A stretch of DNA of 64,000 nt from CALAED01 sp937891035 (lineage in GTDB: Bacteria > Actinomycetota > Actinomycetes > Streptosporangiales > Streptosporangiaceae). The stretch's first letter is position 1; every line of letters begins with the position of its first letter. Positions 35,064 to 43,920 of the stretch are shown one piece after another. Both the position numbers and the translations under genes were made by a program. Location of the stretch: the NCBI GenBank assembly GCA_035642125.1, contig DASQSZ010000328.1, positions 32,879 through 96,878 of the forward strand, written 5' to 3'. A model generated the notes under the pieces. That model was not told where the DNA came from, searched no databases, and saw nothing but the letters and a program-made list of their open reading frames with translations.

Positions 35064-36539
35064 ATGCAGGACGAGCTGATCGCCGAGCAGGTCAACACAG
35101 GGCTGGTCAAGCAAGGTGCGTGGGACGTCGAAGAGTTCGCCCGCGCGGCCACGATCGCCGTCGAGCGGCTCGGGGCGTACGTCGACAAGAGCCAACGCGG
35201 GGAAAATCCGGTCGTCGTTCGGCGGCCGCCTCGTGAGCTGGCCGAACGGCTCGAGCTCGAACGGTGGATTCGCGAAGGCGGCATGACTCCGGAGACCTTC
35301 GAGAAGTTTTTGGCCGTCTATCTCGCCAATGGAACGCAGCTGCACCACCCTGGATATCTAGCCCATCAGACCGCGGTTCCGGACTTTCCGGCGGCGCTGG
35401 CCGAGTTCGTGCACGGGGCGATGAACAACCCGATGGACATCTACGAGATGGGCGCGGCGGCCGTTGTCGTAGAGGTCGAGGTCACCCGCTGGATGTTGAC
35501 CAAAGTCGGCTGGGATCCCGACACCGGGGGAGCAATTCTCACACACGGCGGCTCGCTGGCGAACCTCACCGCGCTGCTCGCCGCTCGGGCCGCCGCCGCG
35601 CCGTCGGCGTGGACCGACGGCGTGCCAGGCGACCTGGCCGTGCTCGCGCCCTGCTCATCGCACTACTCAATCGCCCGGGCCGCGGCCATGATGGGGCTCG
35701 GTGAACGCTCAGTGATTCCGCTGGACACCGACGAGCTGGAACGGATCATTCCGGAGCGGATTCCGGTGGCGGTCGAGCGGGCCCGTCGTGCCGGCAGGCG
35801 ACCCATGGCGCTGGTCGCCAACGCGTGCGCCACCGGGACAGGCCTGTACGACGACCTGCGGCGGATCGGCGAGCACTGCCGCGAACATGGCATATGGCTG
35901 CACGTCGACAGCGCCCACGGTGCGTCCGCCCTACTCGCCATGGAGCATCGTCATCTGCTCGACGGTATCGAGCTCGCCGATTCGATGGTCTGGGACGCCC
36001 ACAAGATGCTGCGGACCCCGTCACTGGCCGCCGGGGTCCTCCTGCGCCGCGGCGAAGATCTTGATCGGGCGTTCCACCAAGAGGCGAGCTACCTGTTCTA
36101 TGGTGACCGCTCCCAGGGCATCGATCTCATCACCCGGACCGTCGAGTGCACCAAGGCCGAGTTGGGCCTCAAGATCTTTTGCAACCTCGCGTGGCGCGGA
36201 GAGGGCGGGCTCGGTGCGTACGTCTCCGGGCAGTACGCGACGGCGCATCGGTTCTGGGAACTGGCGCGGGAACGCCCGGGCTTCGAGTGCCCTTACGAAC
36301 CGCAGACCAATATCGTCTGCTTCCGCCGCGGATGCTCCGATGATGCCCAGATCGCGATCCGTGAATACCTGATGAAAGAGGGCACCTTCCACCTGAGCTC
36401 GACTCAGATCGCCGGGTCGCGATACCTGCGCCTGACGGTGATGGCGCCGGCGACCGACGAGGAAACCCTGCACCGCCTGCTTGACGCCATTGATCGTGCG
36501 AGCCGTGCGAGCCGCGAAGTAGGCCGACCGGGCGACTAG
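35064..36539 (+). CDS. PLP-dependent group II decarboxylase
   Basis: A 491-residue pyridoxal-phosphate decarboxylase of the glutamate/diaminobutyrate/aromatic amino acid family, which removes CO2 from an L-amino acid to give an amine. The PLP lysine is in VWDAHKML. LHVDSAHGAS supplies the Asp that holds the pyridine nitrogen, and THGGSLANLTALLAAR is the phosphate-side motif. The ATG at 35064 has GGGAG upstream; ATGs at 35037 and 35043 lack one. Its 3' end overlaps the convergent N-hydroxylase gene by four bases. With that neighbour, a diamine or aromatic amine precursor is plausible, but the substrate cannot be read. Confidence 0.85.
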   Translation: MQDELIAEQVNTGLVKQGAWDVEEFARAATIAVERLGAYVDKSQRGENPVVVRRPPRELAERLELERWIREGGMTPETFEKFLAVYLANGTQLHHPGYLAHQTAVPDFPAALAEFVHGAMNNPMDIYEMGAAAVVVEVEVTRWMLTKVGWDPDTGGAILTHGGSLANLTALLAARAAAAPSAWTDGVPGDLAVLAPCSSHYSIARAAAMMGLGERSVIPLDTDELERIIPERIPVAVERARRAGRRPMALVANACATGTGLYDDLRRIGEHCREHGIWLHVDSAHGASALLAMEHRHLLDGIELADSMVWDAHKMLRTPSLAAGVLLRRGEDLDRAFHQEASYLFYGDRSQGIDLITRTVECTKAELGLKIFCNLAWRGEGGLGAYVSGQYATAHRFWELARERPGFECPYEPQTNIVCFRRGCSDDAQIAIREYLMKEGTFHLSSTQIAGSRYLRLTVMAPATDEETLHRLLDAIDRASRASREVGRPGD

Positions 36540-37831
36540 CGGAACGACGCGGGATCGGCGAATTGCTTCGCCGCTTCCGAACGCGCGAGCAGATCGCCGA
36601 CAATCTCTTCGGCGCGTATCGCGAGTACACTCAGCAAAGAGTCGGCGATGCCATGGGTCGCCTCGTTGACTCCCTGCAGATAGCAGGACGCCCTGGCGCT
36701 CCCCGGCATGCTCAACCGGTAGGCTCGGTTAACCTTGAGATCATTTAGCTCGACCGCCATGGCGAGCTCACGGATAAGTCGCGGCATGCCCGAGGAGAAG
36801 CCGGTTCCGAGCAGCACGATATCGCACCGCAAATCATCCGAACGCCCGGTCTTTTTGTCGACCAATGTCAGCACCACGTCGGCGCCATCAAGTCGGGCGC
36901 TGACAACATCGGTCATGGTGATGATGTGCAGCCGCTCGGTCCGAGTGAACCGCTCCAAATATATCTGCCGATACAGCGTATCCAGCATTTCCGGATCGAG
37001 GGCGCTGTAGTTGGTGCCCCGCATCTCGGCGAGCATCTGCCGCCGCGCGTCAGCCGGGGCGGCGAAGAAGTCATCTACGAAAGATGGATAATACAATTCA
37101 TTTGCAAATTTGCTATGTTCGTAGGTTTGCAGGCCGATCGAGCGCATCACCAGGGTGCACTCGGCCTTGGGCAATGCCTGATGGGCCGTCCATAGCATCT
37201 CCCCGGCGCTCTGGGCGCCGCCGATGACGACGATCCTGTGGGTAGTCTCCGGATTGAGGTCGGCCAGCCGTGGCCCGAAATCCGTACTATGAATCAGCCG
37301 CTCACCTGGAAGTGTCGCGAACACCGCGGGGATACGCGGCTCGCGCCCGGCACCGATAACCAGGTCGCGACAGGCGATCGTCGACCCGTTCGCCAGCCGA
37401 ACCAGCCATTTCGTTATATCTCCGGCAGGAGATCTGATGGGTTCGATCCCGACGCAGCGTAGACCATATTCGATGGACACCCTCTCCAACGATTTCGCCA
37501 CCCATTGTAGGTAATCTGAGATTTCAATTCGATAGGGTGTGAAGGATCCCAGATTAACGAACTGGTCGAGCCGGCCGGTGGCATGCAGATAGTTGGTGAA
37601 CGTGAATTTGCTGCGAGGATTCCGCAGCGTTACCAAGTCCTTCAGAAAAGAGACTTGGCTCCGCGCCCACGGCAACAGCATGCCACGTTGCCACGCGATG
37701 TTCTCGTGTTGCTCGATAATCAGCGAGTTTTCCGCGAAACCGGCCGGAGCCAGCTCCTCGAGTGCCACCGCGAGAGCGAGATTCGACGGGCCGGCCCCAA
37801 TGCCGAGCAACGCTACTTCCTGGTTAGTCAA
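36536..37831 (-). CDS. L-ornithine/L-lysine N-hydroxylase family monooxygenase
   Basis: A 431-residue flavin monooxygenase of the SidA/PvdA/IucD type that hydroxylates a terminal amine using NADPH and O2. LGIGAGPSNLALAVAL binds FAD. IAWQRGMLLPWARSQVSF then LKDLVTLRNPRSKFTF is the highly conserved substrate/flavin region. VVIGGAQSAGEML binds NADPH, and VLLGTGFSSGMP is the ATG-like motif. The start is TTG with AGGAG upstream. The methyltransferase gene lies 62 bases upstream on the same strand. No hydroxamate acyltransferase or NIS synthetase is seen, so a classic siderophore is not indicated. N-hydroxylation of the decarboxylase product is a reasonable guess. Confidence 0.85.
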   Translation of the reverse strand: MTNQEVALLGIGAGPSNLALAVALEELAPAGFAENSLIIEQHENIAWQRGMLLPWARSQVSFLKDLVTLRNPRSKFTFTNYLHATGRLDQFVNLGSFTPYRIEISDYLQWVAKSLERVSIEYGLRCVGIEPIRSPAGDITKWLVRLANGSTIACRDLVIGAGREPRIPAVFATLPGERLIHSTDFGPRLADLNPETTHRIVVIGGAQSAGEMLWTAHQALPKAECTLVMRSIGLQTYEHSKFANELYYPSFVDDFFAAPADARRQMLAEMRGTNYSALDPEMLDTLYRQIYLERFTRTERLHIITMTDVVSARLDGADVVLTLVDKKTGRSDDLRCDIVLLGTGFSSGMPRLIRELAMAVELNDLKVNRAYRLSMPGSARASCYLQGVNEATHGIADSLLSVLAIRAEEIVGDLLARSEAAKQFADPASFR

Positions 37832-37893
37832 TCAGAACATCTCCTGCCTGAACCGGTCACCCGGCGATACCAGAACACACCTTCGCGACCTCA

Positions 37894-38703
37894 TCAATCG
37901 GGGCGTTTTCCAGCGAACACCTCATAGTGCTCGCTCTGCATCTTCTCCTCCCGGATATCTACCAGTCCGGCGTCGGCCAGGAGGTCCACCAGTTCGTCGT
38001 GCGGAAGGTAATGGGACCGCCGTTCGAACTCGTAGGTGACGCCATCGATGTCCAGCCAGCTCCGCCATATCCGGATTCCCCGGTCGGGATGGTTCGTGAC
38101 GACCTCCCGCAGCCCTATCGAGTGCCCGCCGACGGTGAGGCCGGGCCGCCGGGTCCACTGGGGTTCAAGGGACTCCAGGCTCTCGGCGCTGGACACATCC
38201 ACATACAGTCGGCCGCCGGGCCGAACGCAGGCGACGAACTCCCGAATCGCGGCGGTGAGCATCGTGCGGTCGGGCGGCCGGTTGTCGTCCCAGGTCCCCG
38301 CGTAAAGAAGCGAACAGCCACGGCACATGACGACGTCGAACGCGGCCTCGCCATGATGCGCCGACAGCTCGTCCCAGCGCACATGTGCCGGCTGAATATC
38401 CATACCCTCCCGGCGAGCATTGCGCCGGAAGTGCTCCAGCATGAGGAGACTCCCGTCGGAGGACGTGACATCGTAGCCGCGCGCCGCCAGATCGATGGCC
38501 GGGAAGCCGCTTCCGCATGCGCAGTCAAGGATCTTGAGCCCGTCCGCGGGGCCGAGCCAGGACGCGATGTCGTCGATCGTCTTCTCGCGGTTTAACCACT
38601 CGAAGTGCGAGCAGATCTCCCATAGCACACCGATATCGGGCGGTTCTTTCGCCAAGCAGGAGAGCAATCTCTCGTCCAGTATCGATGGGCTATCGAGATC
38701 CAC
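37894..38703 (-). CDS. SAM-dependent methyltransferase
   Basis: A 269-residue class I methyltransferase resembling glycine/sarcosine N-methyltransferases. Motif I is LDCACGSGFPAIDLAARGYD, followed by the acidic DGSLLMLEHF. Motif II/III appears as FDVVMCRGCSLLY and VRPGGRLYVDV. The start is GTG, with GGAAG upstream. It is first in a probable two-gene operon with the N-hydroxylase, so N- or O-methylation of a hydroxylamine intermediate is possible. The methyl acceptor is unknown. Confidence 0.8.
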   Translation of the reverse strand: MDLDSPSILDERLLSCLAKEPPDIGVLWEICSHFEWLNREKTIDDIASWLGPADGLKILDCACGSGFPAIDLAARGYDVTSSDGSLLMLEHFRRNARREGMDIQPAHVRWDELSAHHGEAAFDVVMCRGCSLLYAGTWDDNRPPDRTMLTAAIREFVACVRPGGRLYVDVSSAESLESLEPQWTRRPGLTVGGHSIGLREVVTNHPDRGIRIWRSWLDIDGVTYEFERRSHYLPHDELVDLLADAGLVDIREEKMQSEHYEVFAGKRPD

Positions 38704-39847
38704 TACATCACTTCCTTTCGAGATATTGACCAGTGGTGCTCAAATTTTCTACGCCGACCGCTGATGCCTATGGGCGAACTGACGCTCAACCTGGCACTGA
38801 GCGGAAACCGGCAGCCTTAGGGTCGCTTTTGCCCGGGACAAGCGCATGCCGATAAATAATGCAGCGAAAGAAAAGTACTCGCCCCGGAGTACTGACGCGG
38901 AGTCAAGCCCGCGCGACCACACTATTAGGACGACTGCTCATAAAAATTCCATCGGGACGCGGTTGTCGCAGATGCCGTTGCCGGAGATGCCACGGTTTTA
39001 GACCCCCATCTAACGCTGCGAACCAGAGCGACCGGTGTAACCGTAGAGAGTATGGGCGCAACACGATCAAGATGTCAACGGGCATTTCTTGATAAATTCC
39101 GCAGGCTCTTTCGTTGCATCATGTAATCACCGCCAATGCCCTCCAGACATGGCACCCGACGGAATACAAGCACAAAGAGCACCGATTAATATGATCAGCA
39201 CACGATAGGACCTTTCGGACAATAGGCTGAGATAGGCAGCCGCCTACTACTCCCGGGCGATCGCGGAACATGCCGGTTATTGCGGATCGTACGGGATGGC
39301 ATATCTATTCTCGGGCGGGCCCAACCTGTTCCATGATGATCGGCCGCGAGGAGTGAGGTGTCCGTCGCGTTCGGTGACCGCTTCCAGCATGCGCAAGGGC
39401 GAGGTGTCGGTGACTCCTCGGCCGACGGAGACGGCCATATCCGTGGCCCTGGCGCCGGGTGGCATCGCGCGGGTTCTGGACCTCCGCCCGGAGAGGGACT
39501 GATCTCGCACCTCACATCGGCACCAAGCTCAAGGTCATCACGGGAAGTAGCCGCGGCGTTATCCTTTGCGATTTCCGGCAGGCGTGATGACTCATATCGC
39601 ATGTTGTAGATTCGATTAAGTTACGAGGTGCTAACCGCAGCTCTCTTGACAGCATCATGACTGTCAGAGAGCATCTCACTAACTCCAGTATGATCATTTT
39701 TGGATAGCCGGCCGGTCGTGGCCACCCAATGATCGCCAGTGCTGTTGTGGCTGGTTTGCTCGTCGAACCAGGCGCAGTGTCGTCGCTGCGCCGTGTTGTG
39801 TGAATTGCCTGCCGCCGTGAGATCTGTCGCACCCACAAGGAGCCACG
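38704..39847. other. long divergent intergenic region, no gene seen
   Basis: About 1.1 kb between the leftward methyltransferase and the rightward DegT gene, noticeably richer in A/T than the flanking genes. Open frames of 60-135 codons exist on both strands, but they overlap, lack ribosome-binding sites and have unprotein-like composition. It must hold promoters for both operons. The only clear element is AAGGAG at 39838-39843 for the next gene. Confidence 0.5.
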
Positions 39848-41164
39848 GTGAACAGAAAGAAGGGGGATTTGGAGGGGGCCCGGCGGTTGCCGGAGACTAC
39901 GGAAACTCGGCTTGCCGTGGACGGCGGCGATCCCGTTCGGCGAACACCTTGGCCGACCTATGACAAAGGTGCCGTCTTCATCCATCCCGAGGACGAAGAG
40001 GCCGCGTTGCGCGCTATCCGCAGTCACCTTTATTTTCGCTATGATTATCGCGCCCAGCAGGACACCGAATGCGGCAGGCTCGAGCAGGAGTTGTGCCGCT
40101 ACTTCGAAAGTAAGCATGCGCTGGCCACCTCGAGCGGCACCGCGGCACTCGCGCTCGCCATCATGGCGGCGGAGATTCCGCCGGGCTCCCTGATCGCGTG
40201 TCCCGGATTCACCTTCGTCGCCACCCCCAGCGCCATCATTCTCGCCGGCTGCCGGCCATTTCTGGTCGAGGTAGACGAAGACCTGCACCTTGACCTCGCG
40301 GACCTCCGTCGCCGCTGGACCCCCGAAATCAAGGGGATCATGGTGGTCCACATGCGCGGCTTCGCGGCCGAGATGGATGCCCTGACGCGCTTCGCCGCCG
40401 AGATGGGCGTACCGGTGATCGAGGATGCCGTGCCGGCACTCGGCGCCGAACTGAAGGGCCGCAAACTGGGCACTTTCGGCCTCGCCGGCGCCTACAGCAC
40501 CCAGTCGGATAAGTCGCTCAACTGTGGCGAGGGCGGTTTCCTGGTCACGAACGACAGCGCGCTCTTCGCCCGCGCCGTCGTACTCTCGGGCGCCTATGAA
40601 GGGCGCTTACGGCGACACTTTCCAGATGGCGAACCACCGCTGACCACGGACCTCGACCTGCCGCTTCTCAGCTTCCGCATGGACGAGATACGGGCGGCCC
40701 TGTTGCACGCTGAAATGAAAAGGCTCCCCATCCGGCTGAAACGTTTCCATAGCAACTACACGTACGTGGCCGTGGCGCTCTCTGACGTCCCCGAAATCGC
40801 GATCCGGAAGCCGGTGGCACCCGGCGCCTACCTCGGCGAGGCATTCATCTTCCGGGTACCCAACGGCGATGCGAAATGGTTCGCCCAGGCGCTGTGTCAC
40901 GAGGGCATCGACGCGCGCAACCTCGGCTCCGACGAAGACGCGAACGTGCGGGCCTTCTGGAATTGGCGCTTCATGTTCGACACAAAGGACGTCGCAGCGA
41001 TCAAAGCGATGCTGCCGAACACCACACGCTACCTGGAGCAGGCGGTCGATATCCCGCTGTCATCGACCCTCTCGGCAGAGGATTGTGATCATCTGATCAA
41101 GGCGGTGCGAAAAGTGGCGAGCGTCATGGCGCAGGCTCCACCGGGTCGGCTCCGGCCGAACTGA
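39848..41164 (+). CDS. DegT/DnrJ/EryC1/StrS-type PLP enzyme
   Basis: A 438-residue aminotransferase-fold protein, family best known for transamination of keto-sugars but also scyllo-inosamine and other substrates. VDGGDPVRRTPWP at the start, ATSSGTAALALAI (PLP phosphate), VIEDAVPALGAEL (Asp for the pyridine ring) and STQSDKSLNCGEGGF (the PLP Lys) are intact. The GTG start follows AAGGAG. It begins an operon of DegT, sulfotransferase, SDR, methyltransferase, shell protein and racemase. The acceptor is unknown. Confidence 0.85.
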   Translation: MNRKKGDLEGARRLPETTETRLAVDGGDPVRRTPWPTYDKGAVFIHPEDEEAALRAIRSHLYFRYDYRAQQDTECGRLEQELCRYFESKHALATSSGTAALALAIMAAEIPPGSLIACPGFTFVATPSAIILAGCRPFLVEVDEDLHLDLADLRRRWTPEIKGIMVVHMRGFAAEMDALTRFAAEMGVPVIEDAVPALGAELKGRKLGTFGLAGAYSTQSDKSLNCGEGGFLVTNDSALFARAVVLSGAYEGRLRRHFPDGEPPLTTDLDLPLLSFRMDEIRAALLHAEMKRLPIRLKRFHSNYTYVAVALSDVPEIAIRKPVAPGAYLGEAFIFRVPNGDAKWFAQALCHEGIDARNLGSDEDANVRAFWNWRFMFDTKDVAAIKAMLPNTTRYLEQAVDIPLSSTLSAEDCDHLIKAVRKVASVMAQAPPGRLRPN

Positions 41165-41204
41165 CGACGCGGGCGAGAGCAGGGAAGTACGGACGGAGTA
41201 CACC

Positions 41205-42206
41205 ATGGACGCCTCGCACAGATCGCCGCTCAGGGTCTTGTGCATCACCGGCTGGTGCCGCAATGGCAGCACCATTATCGGCAACATCCTCAACGAGGTC
41301 CCCGGCTTCTTCCATGTCGGGGAGGTGCATTTTCTATGGAAGAACGCCGCCGGCAAGGGGGCGAACACCCTGTGCGGCTGTGGCAAGAGGCTCACCGAAT
41401 GCCCCGTCGTCTGGCCGAAGATCCTCGCACTCGGACGGCCGACCGGTGTCACGGCGGACGCCCATGCCGACACCGTCATCCGCCGCCAGCTGGCGTGCGT
41501 CCGGACCCGGCACACGTGGCGGGTGCTGCGCCGCGGGTTGCACAGCGCCGCGATCCGCGAGCATGCCGATTTGATGACGCGGACCTACCACGCCATCGCC
41601 GAGGTGATGGGCGCGACCGTGATCGTGGACACGACGAAGATCCCCGGTGAGGCCGCGCTACTCCCCCATCTCGCGGGCGTGACGCCTTACTACGTTCACC
41701 TCGTCCGCGACCCCCGGGCGGTCGCCCAGTCCTGGAGCCAGGAAAAGCATTACGTCTTCGCCATGTCGTCCAGTAAGAGCACCGCTTATTGGCACGGCTT
41801 CAACACGGCCGCGCAGGCGATCGTCCGGCGGCATCGGGACCGCTCACTGTTTTTGCGCTATGAGGACTTCATCGGCGACCCTTCCGCCACGATAGACGTG
41901 CTATTGCGGCTCTGCGGCGCCGACCCCGCCGCCAATCCGATGCGGGGCCGGACGATTGAGCTGCATACCAATCACACGGTCACCGGGAATCCGGATCGCT
42001 TCCGCACTGGCGCGACGGTCGTACGGGACCGAGATGACGCCTGGCGGACCGGCCTTTCTGGGCCCGCCAAGCTGGCGGCGGTGACGCTGTCCTGGCCGCA
42101 GTTCCGGCGCTACGGCTACCGCTACGGCGGCACGTTCTGGACCGGCACGCGCCGAGTCCGCGGGGCGGCGCCCTCGGTCAAACCGCGGCCGGGCAAGAAG
42201 CGATAG
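41205..42206 (+). CDS. PAPS-dependent sulfotransferase
   Basis: A 333-residue sulfotransferase transferring sulfate from PAPS. The 5'-phosphosulfate loop is ITGWCRNGSTIIGNIL, and the 3'-phosphate site is YVHLVRDPRAVAQSWS. LRYEDFIGDP near residue 225 is also conserved. A CGCGKRLTECPVW-like segment (CGCGKRLTECPVV) contains three cysteines and could bind zinc or form disulfides. It starts 40 bases after the DegT gene with GGAG upstream. Sulfotransferases are among the enzymes reported near natural-product encapsulins, which supports the reading of this operon. Confidence 0.85.
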   Translation: MDASHRSPLRVLCITGWCRNGSTIIGNILNEVPGFFHVGEVHFLWKNAAGKGANTLCGCGKRLTECPVVWPKILALGRPTGVTADAHADTVIRRQLACVRTRHTWRVLRRGLHSAAIREHADLMTRTYHAIAEVMGATVIVDTTKIPGEAALLPHLAGVTPYYVHLVRDPRAVAQSWSQEKHYVFAMSSSKSTAYWHGFNTAAQAIVRRHRDRSLFLRYEDFIGDPSATIDVLLRLCGADPAANPMRGRTIELHTNHTVTGNPDRFRTGATVVRDRDDAWRTGLSGPAKLAAVTLSWPQFRRYGYRYGGTFWTGTRRVRGAAPSVKPRPGKKR

Positions 42207-42232
42207 CACTCGGACGCGATGGAGGTGGATGC

Positions 42233-43078
42233 GTGGATCTGGGGCTGAAGAACAAGGTCGCGCTGGTTGCCGGCGGCTCGAGCGGCCTCGGCTTGGCCGC
42301 CGCGACGGAATTCGCCAGGGAGGGCGCGCATGTCGCGATCGGCGCACGCGACCGTGAACGGCTGGCGGCGGCCGAGCGGACTCTCAAGGAAGTGGCGCGC
42401 GGCCGGATCCACGCCGCGAGCGTCGATATCAGCGACCGCCCGGCGGCGCGCCGCTGGGTCGACGAGGTCGCGGCCGACTTCGGTGCGCTGCACGTCGTGC
42501 TCGTCAGCGGCGGTAGCCCGCCGATCGGAATGGCCGCGCGGTTCGAGCCGGCAGATTACCAGGCGGCCGTCGACGCGGTGCTCCTTCCCGCCGTCGGGTT
42601 GGCGCTGGCCGCCCTGCCGCATCTGAAGGCCGGGCGCTGGGGCCGGCTGCTTTTCGTGGCCTCGGAGACGGCGAGCGTGCCCATCGCACCGCTGGCTTTG
42701 TCCGGCGTGACGCGCGCCGCCATCGTACGTTTCGCCCAATCGCTCGCGGCGGAGGTCGGCCACGACGGCATCACCGTCAACGTGCTGGCCCCCGGTCACA
42801 CTCATACCCCGGCGCTTGAGCGGCTCGCGACGAGGCTGGCCACCGATGGTGACGTGGCGGCGCAGTTGAGCACCATGGGGCGGCACAACGCCCTGGGCCG
42901 GCTCGCCCGCCCGGAGGAGGTCGCCGCCATGGCCGCCTTCCTCGCCAGTGACCGGGCCTCCTATGTCACCGGGGCGGTTCACCTGATCGACGGCGGCGCC
43001 GGCCTGCTGGGGCCCGACCTACCTCATCTGACCGGCCCGCCTCATCTCACGGCCACGCGCAAAGACGCCTCTACGTGA
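42233..43078 (+). CDS. SDR-family protein with altered catalytic residues
   Basis: A 281-residue FabG-like short-chain dehydrogenase. The cofactor motif GGSSGLGLAAA and the NVLAPGHTHTP region are present. At the active site the Ser of FVASETAS is followed, at the spacing where Tyr and Lys should stand, by Ser and Arg (PLALSGVTRAA). The standard Tyr-x3-Lys is therefore missing, as in a minor SDR subgroup. It may bind cofactor or substrate without ordinary redox chemistry, or use another base. The GTG start follows GGAGGTGG. It is in the shell-protein operon and is a cargo candidate. The C-terminus (about residues 260-281) is Pro/His-rich and may be a tail peptide. Confidence 0.8.
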   Translation: MDLGLKNKVALVAGGSSGLGLAAATEFAREGAHVAIGARDRERLAAAERTLKEVARGRIHAASVDISDRPAARRWVDEVAADFGALHVVLVSGGSPPIGMAARFEPADYQAAVDAVLLPAVGLALAALPHLKAGRWGRLLFVASETASVPIAPLALSGVTRAAIVRFAQSLAAEVGHDGITVNVLAPGHTHTPALERLATRLATDGDVAAQLSTMGRHNALGRLARPEEVAAMAAFLASDRASYVTGAVHLIDGGAGLLGPDLPHLTGPPHLTATRKDAST

Positions 43079-43089
43079 ACGGGAGTGGC

Positions 43090-43920
43090 ATGACCTACAC
43101 CGAGAAAGAGGTTGAAGAGTTCTTCGACCAGACCCTCTCTACCTATTTGAGCTTCTGGGACAGCGACGGCGTCCTGCACACCGGCTATTTCTCCGGCGAC
43201 GCCGACGACGACTATCGCGCGGCCTCCGCTCGTACGTCCGAGATCCTGGCGGCCGACGCCGGGATCGACGGCTCGTCCTCCGTACTCGACGTGGGGTGCG
43301 GCTGCGGCAACTTCCTGATGGATCTGGCCAAGCGGTTCGGCTGCCGTGGCGCGGGGCTCGACCTGAGCGAGGAGCGCATCAAATTCGCGCAGGACAGGCT
43401 CGCCGCCGAAAGCGGGCTTGACATCGAATTCCATCACGGCTCGGCGACCCAGATGCCGTATGAGTCCGGCCGATTCAGCCACGTCGTCAGTCAAGACGCG
43501 CTCTTCCTCGTACCGGACAAGACGCGCAGCCACGAAGAGATTCATCGCGTACTCGAGCCGGACGGCGTGTTCGCCTTCACCGACTTTCTCCAGCCGAAGA
43601 AGGAGATCAGCGAACGCGCCCGCAAACATGTCTACGATCGGGTGCGCTGGAACAGCGGGTTTTCGTTCGTGGATTATCAATCGGCCCTGGAGCAGGCCGG
43701 CTTCGAGATGATGCGCGCGCGCAACCTCAAGAGCCATCTCAGGCAGACCTACCGGGTGCTCGGCAAGACGGCACGGGAGCGGGCCGAGACGACGCCGGAC
43801 ACCGCGGCCCGCGACTGGATGCTGGCCTTCTCCGTGTCCTGCGAGGAGATCCAGCTCGCCATCGACGACGGAGAGTTCGGCTGGGGCATTTTCGTCGCCC
43901 GCAGGAGGGAGAAGCCATGA
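43090..43920 (+). CDS. SAM-dependent methyltransferase (GSMT-like)
   Basis: A 276-residue class I methyltransferase. Motif I is VLDVGCGCGNFLMDLAKRFG, with the acidic end of strand beta2 in GLDLSEE. HVVSQDALFLVPDK and LEPDGVFAFTDFLQP are typical of sarcosine/dimethylglycine N-methyltransferase relatives. The ATG at 43090 follows GGGAG by four bases. A GTG at 43075 overlapping the SDR stop is the alternative and adds five residues. The shell-protein gene begins inside its stop (ATGA), so these two are translationally coupled and the methyltransferase is a prime cargo candidate. Confidence 0.85.
   Translation: MTYTEKEVEEFFDQTLSTYLSFWDSDGVLHTGYFSGDADDDYRAASARTSEILAADAGIDGSSSVLDVGCGCGNFLMDLAKRFGCRGAGLDLSEERIKFAQDRLAAESGLDIEFHHGSATQMPYESGRFSHVVSQDALFLVPDKTRSHEEIHRVLEPDGVFAFTDFLQPKKEISERARKHVYDRVRWNSGFSFVDYQSALEQAGFEMMRARNLKSHLRQTYRVLGKTARERAETTPDTAARDWMLAFSVSCEEIQLAIDDGEFGWGIFVARRREKP

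Noticed and set aside
35064..37831. Desferrioxamine-type siderophore locus
   Set aside because: Decarboxylase and N-hydroxylase are present, but acyltransferase and NIS synthetase genes are missing and the genes are convergent rather than in one operon.
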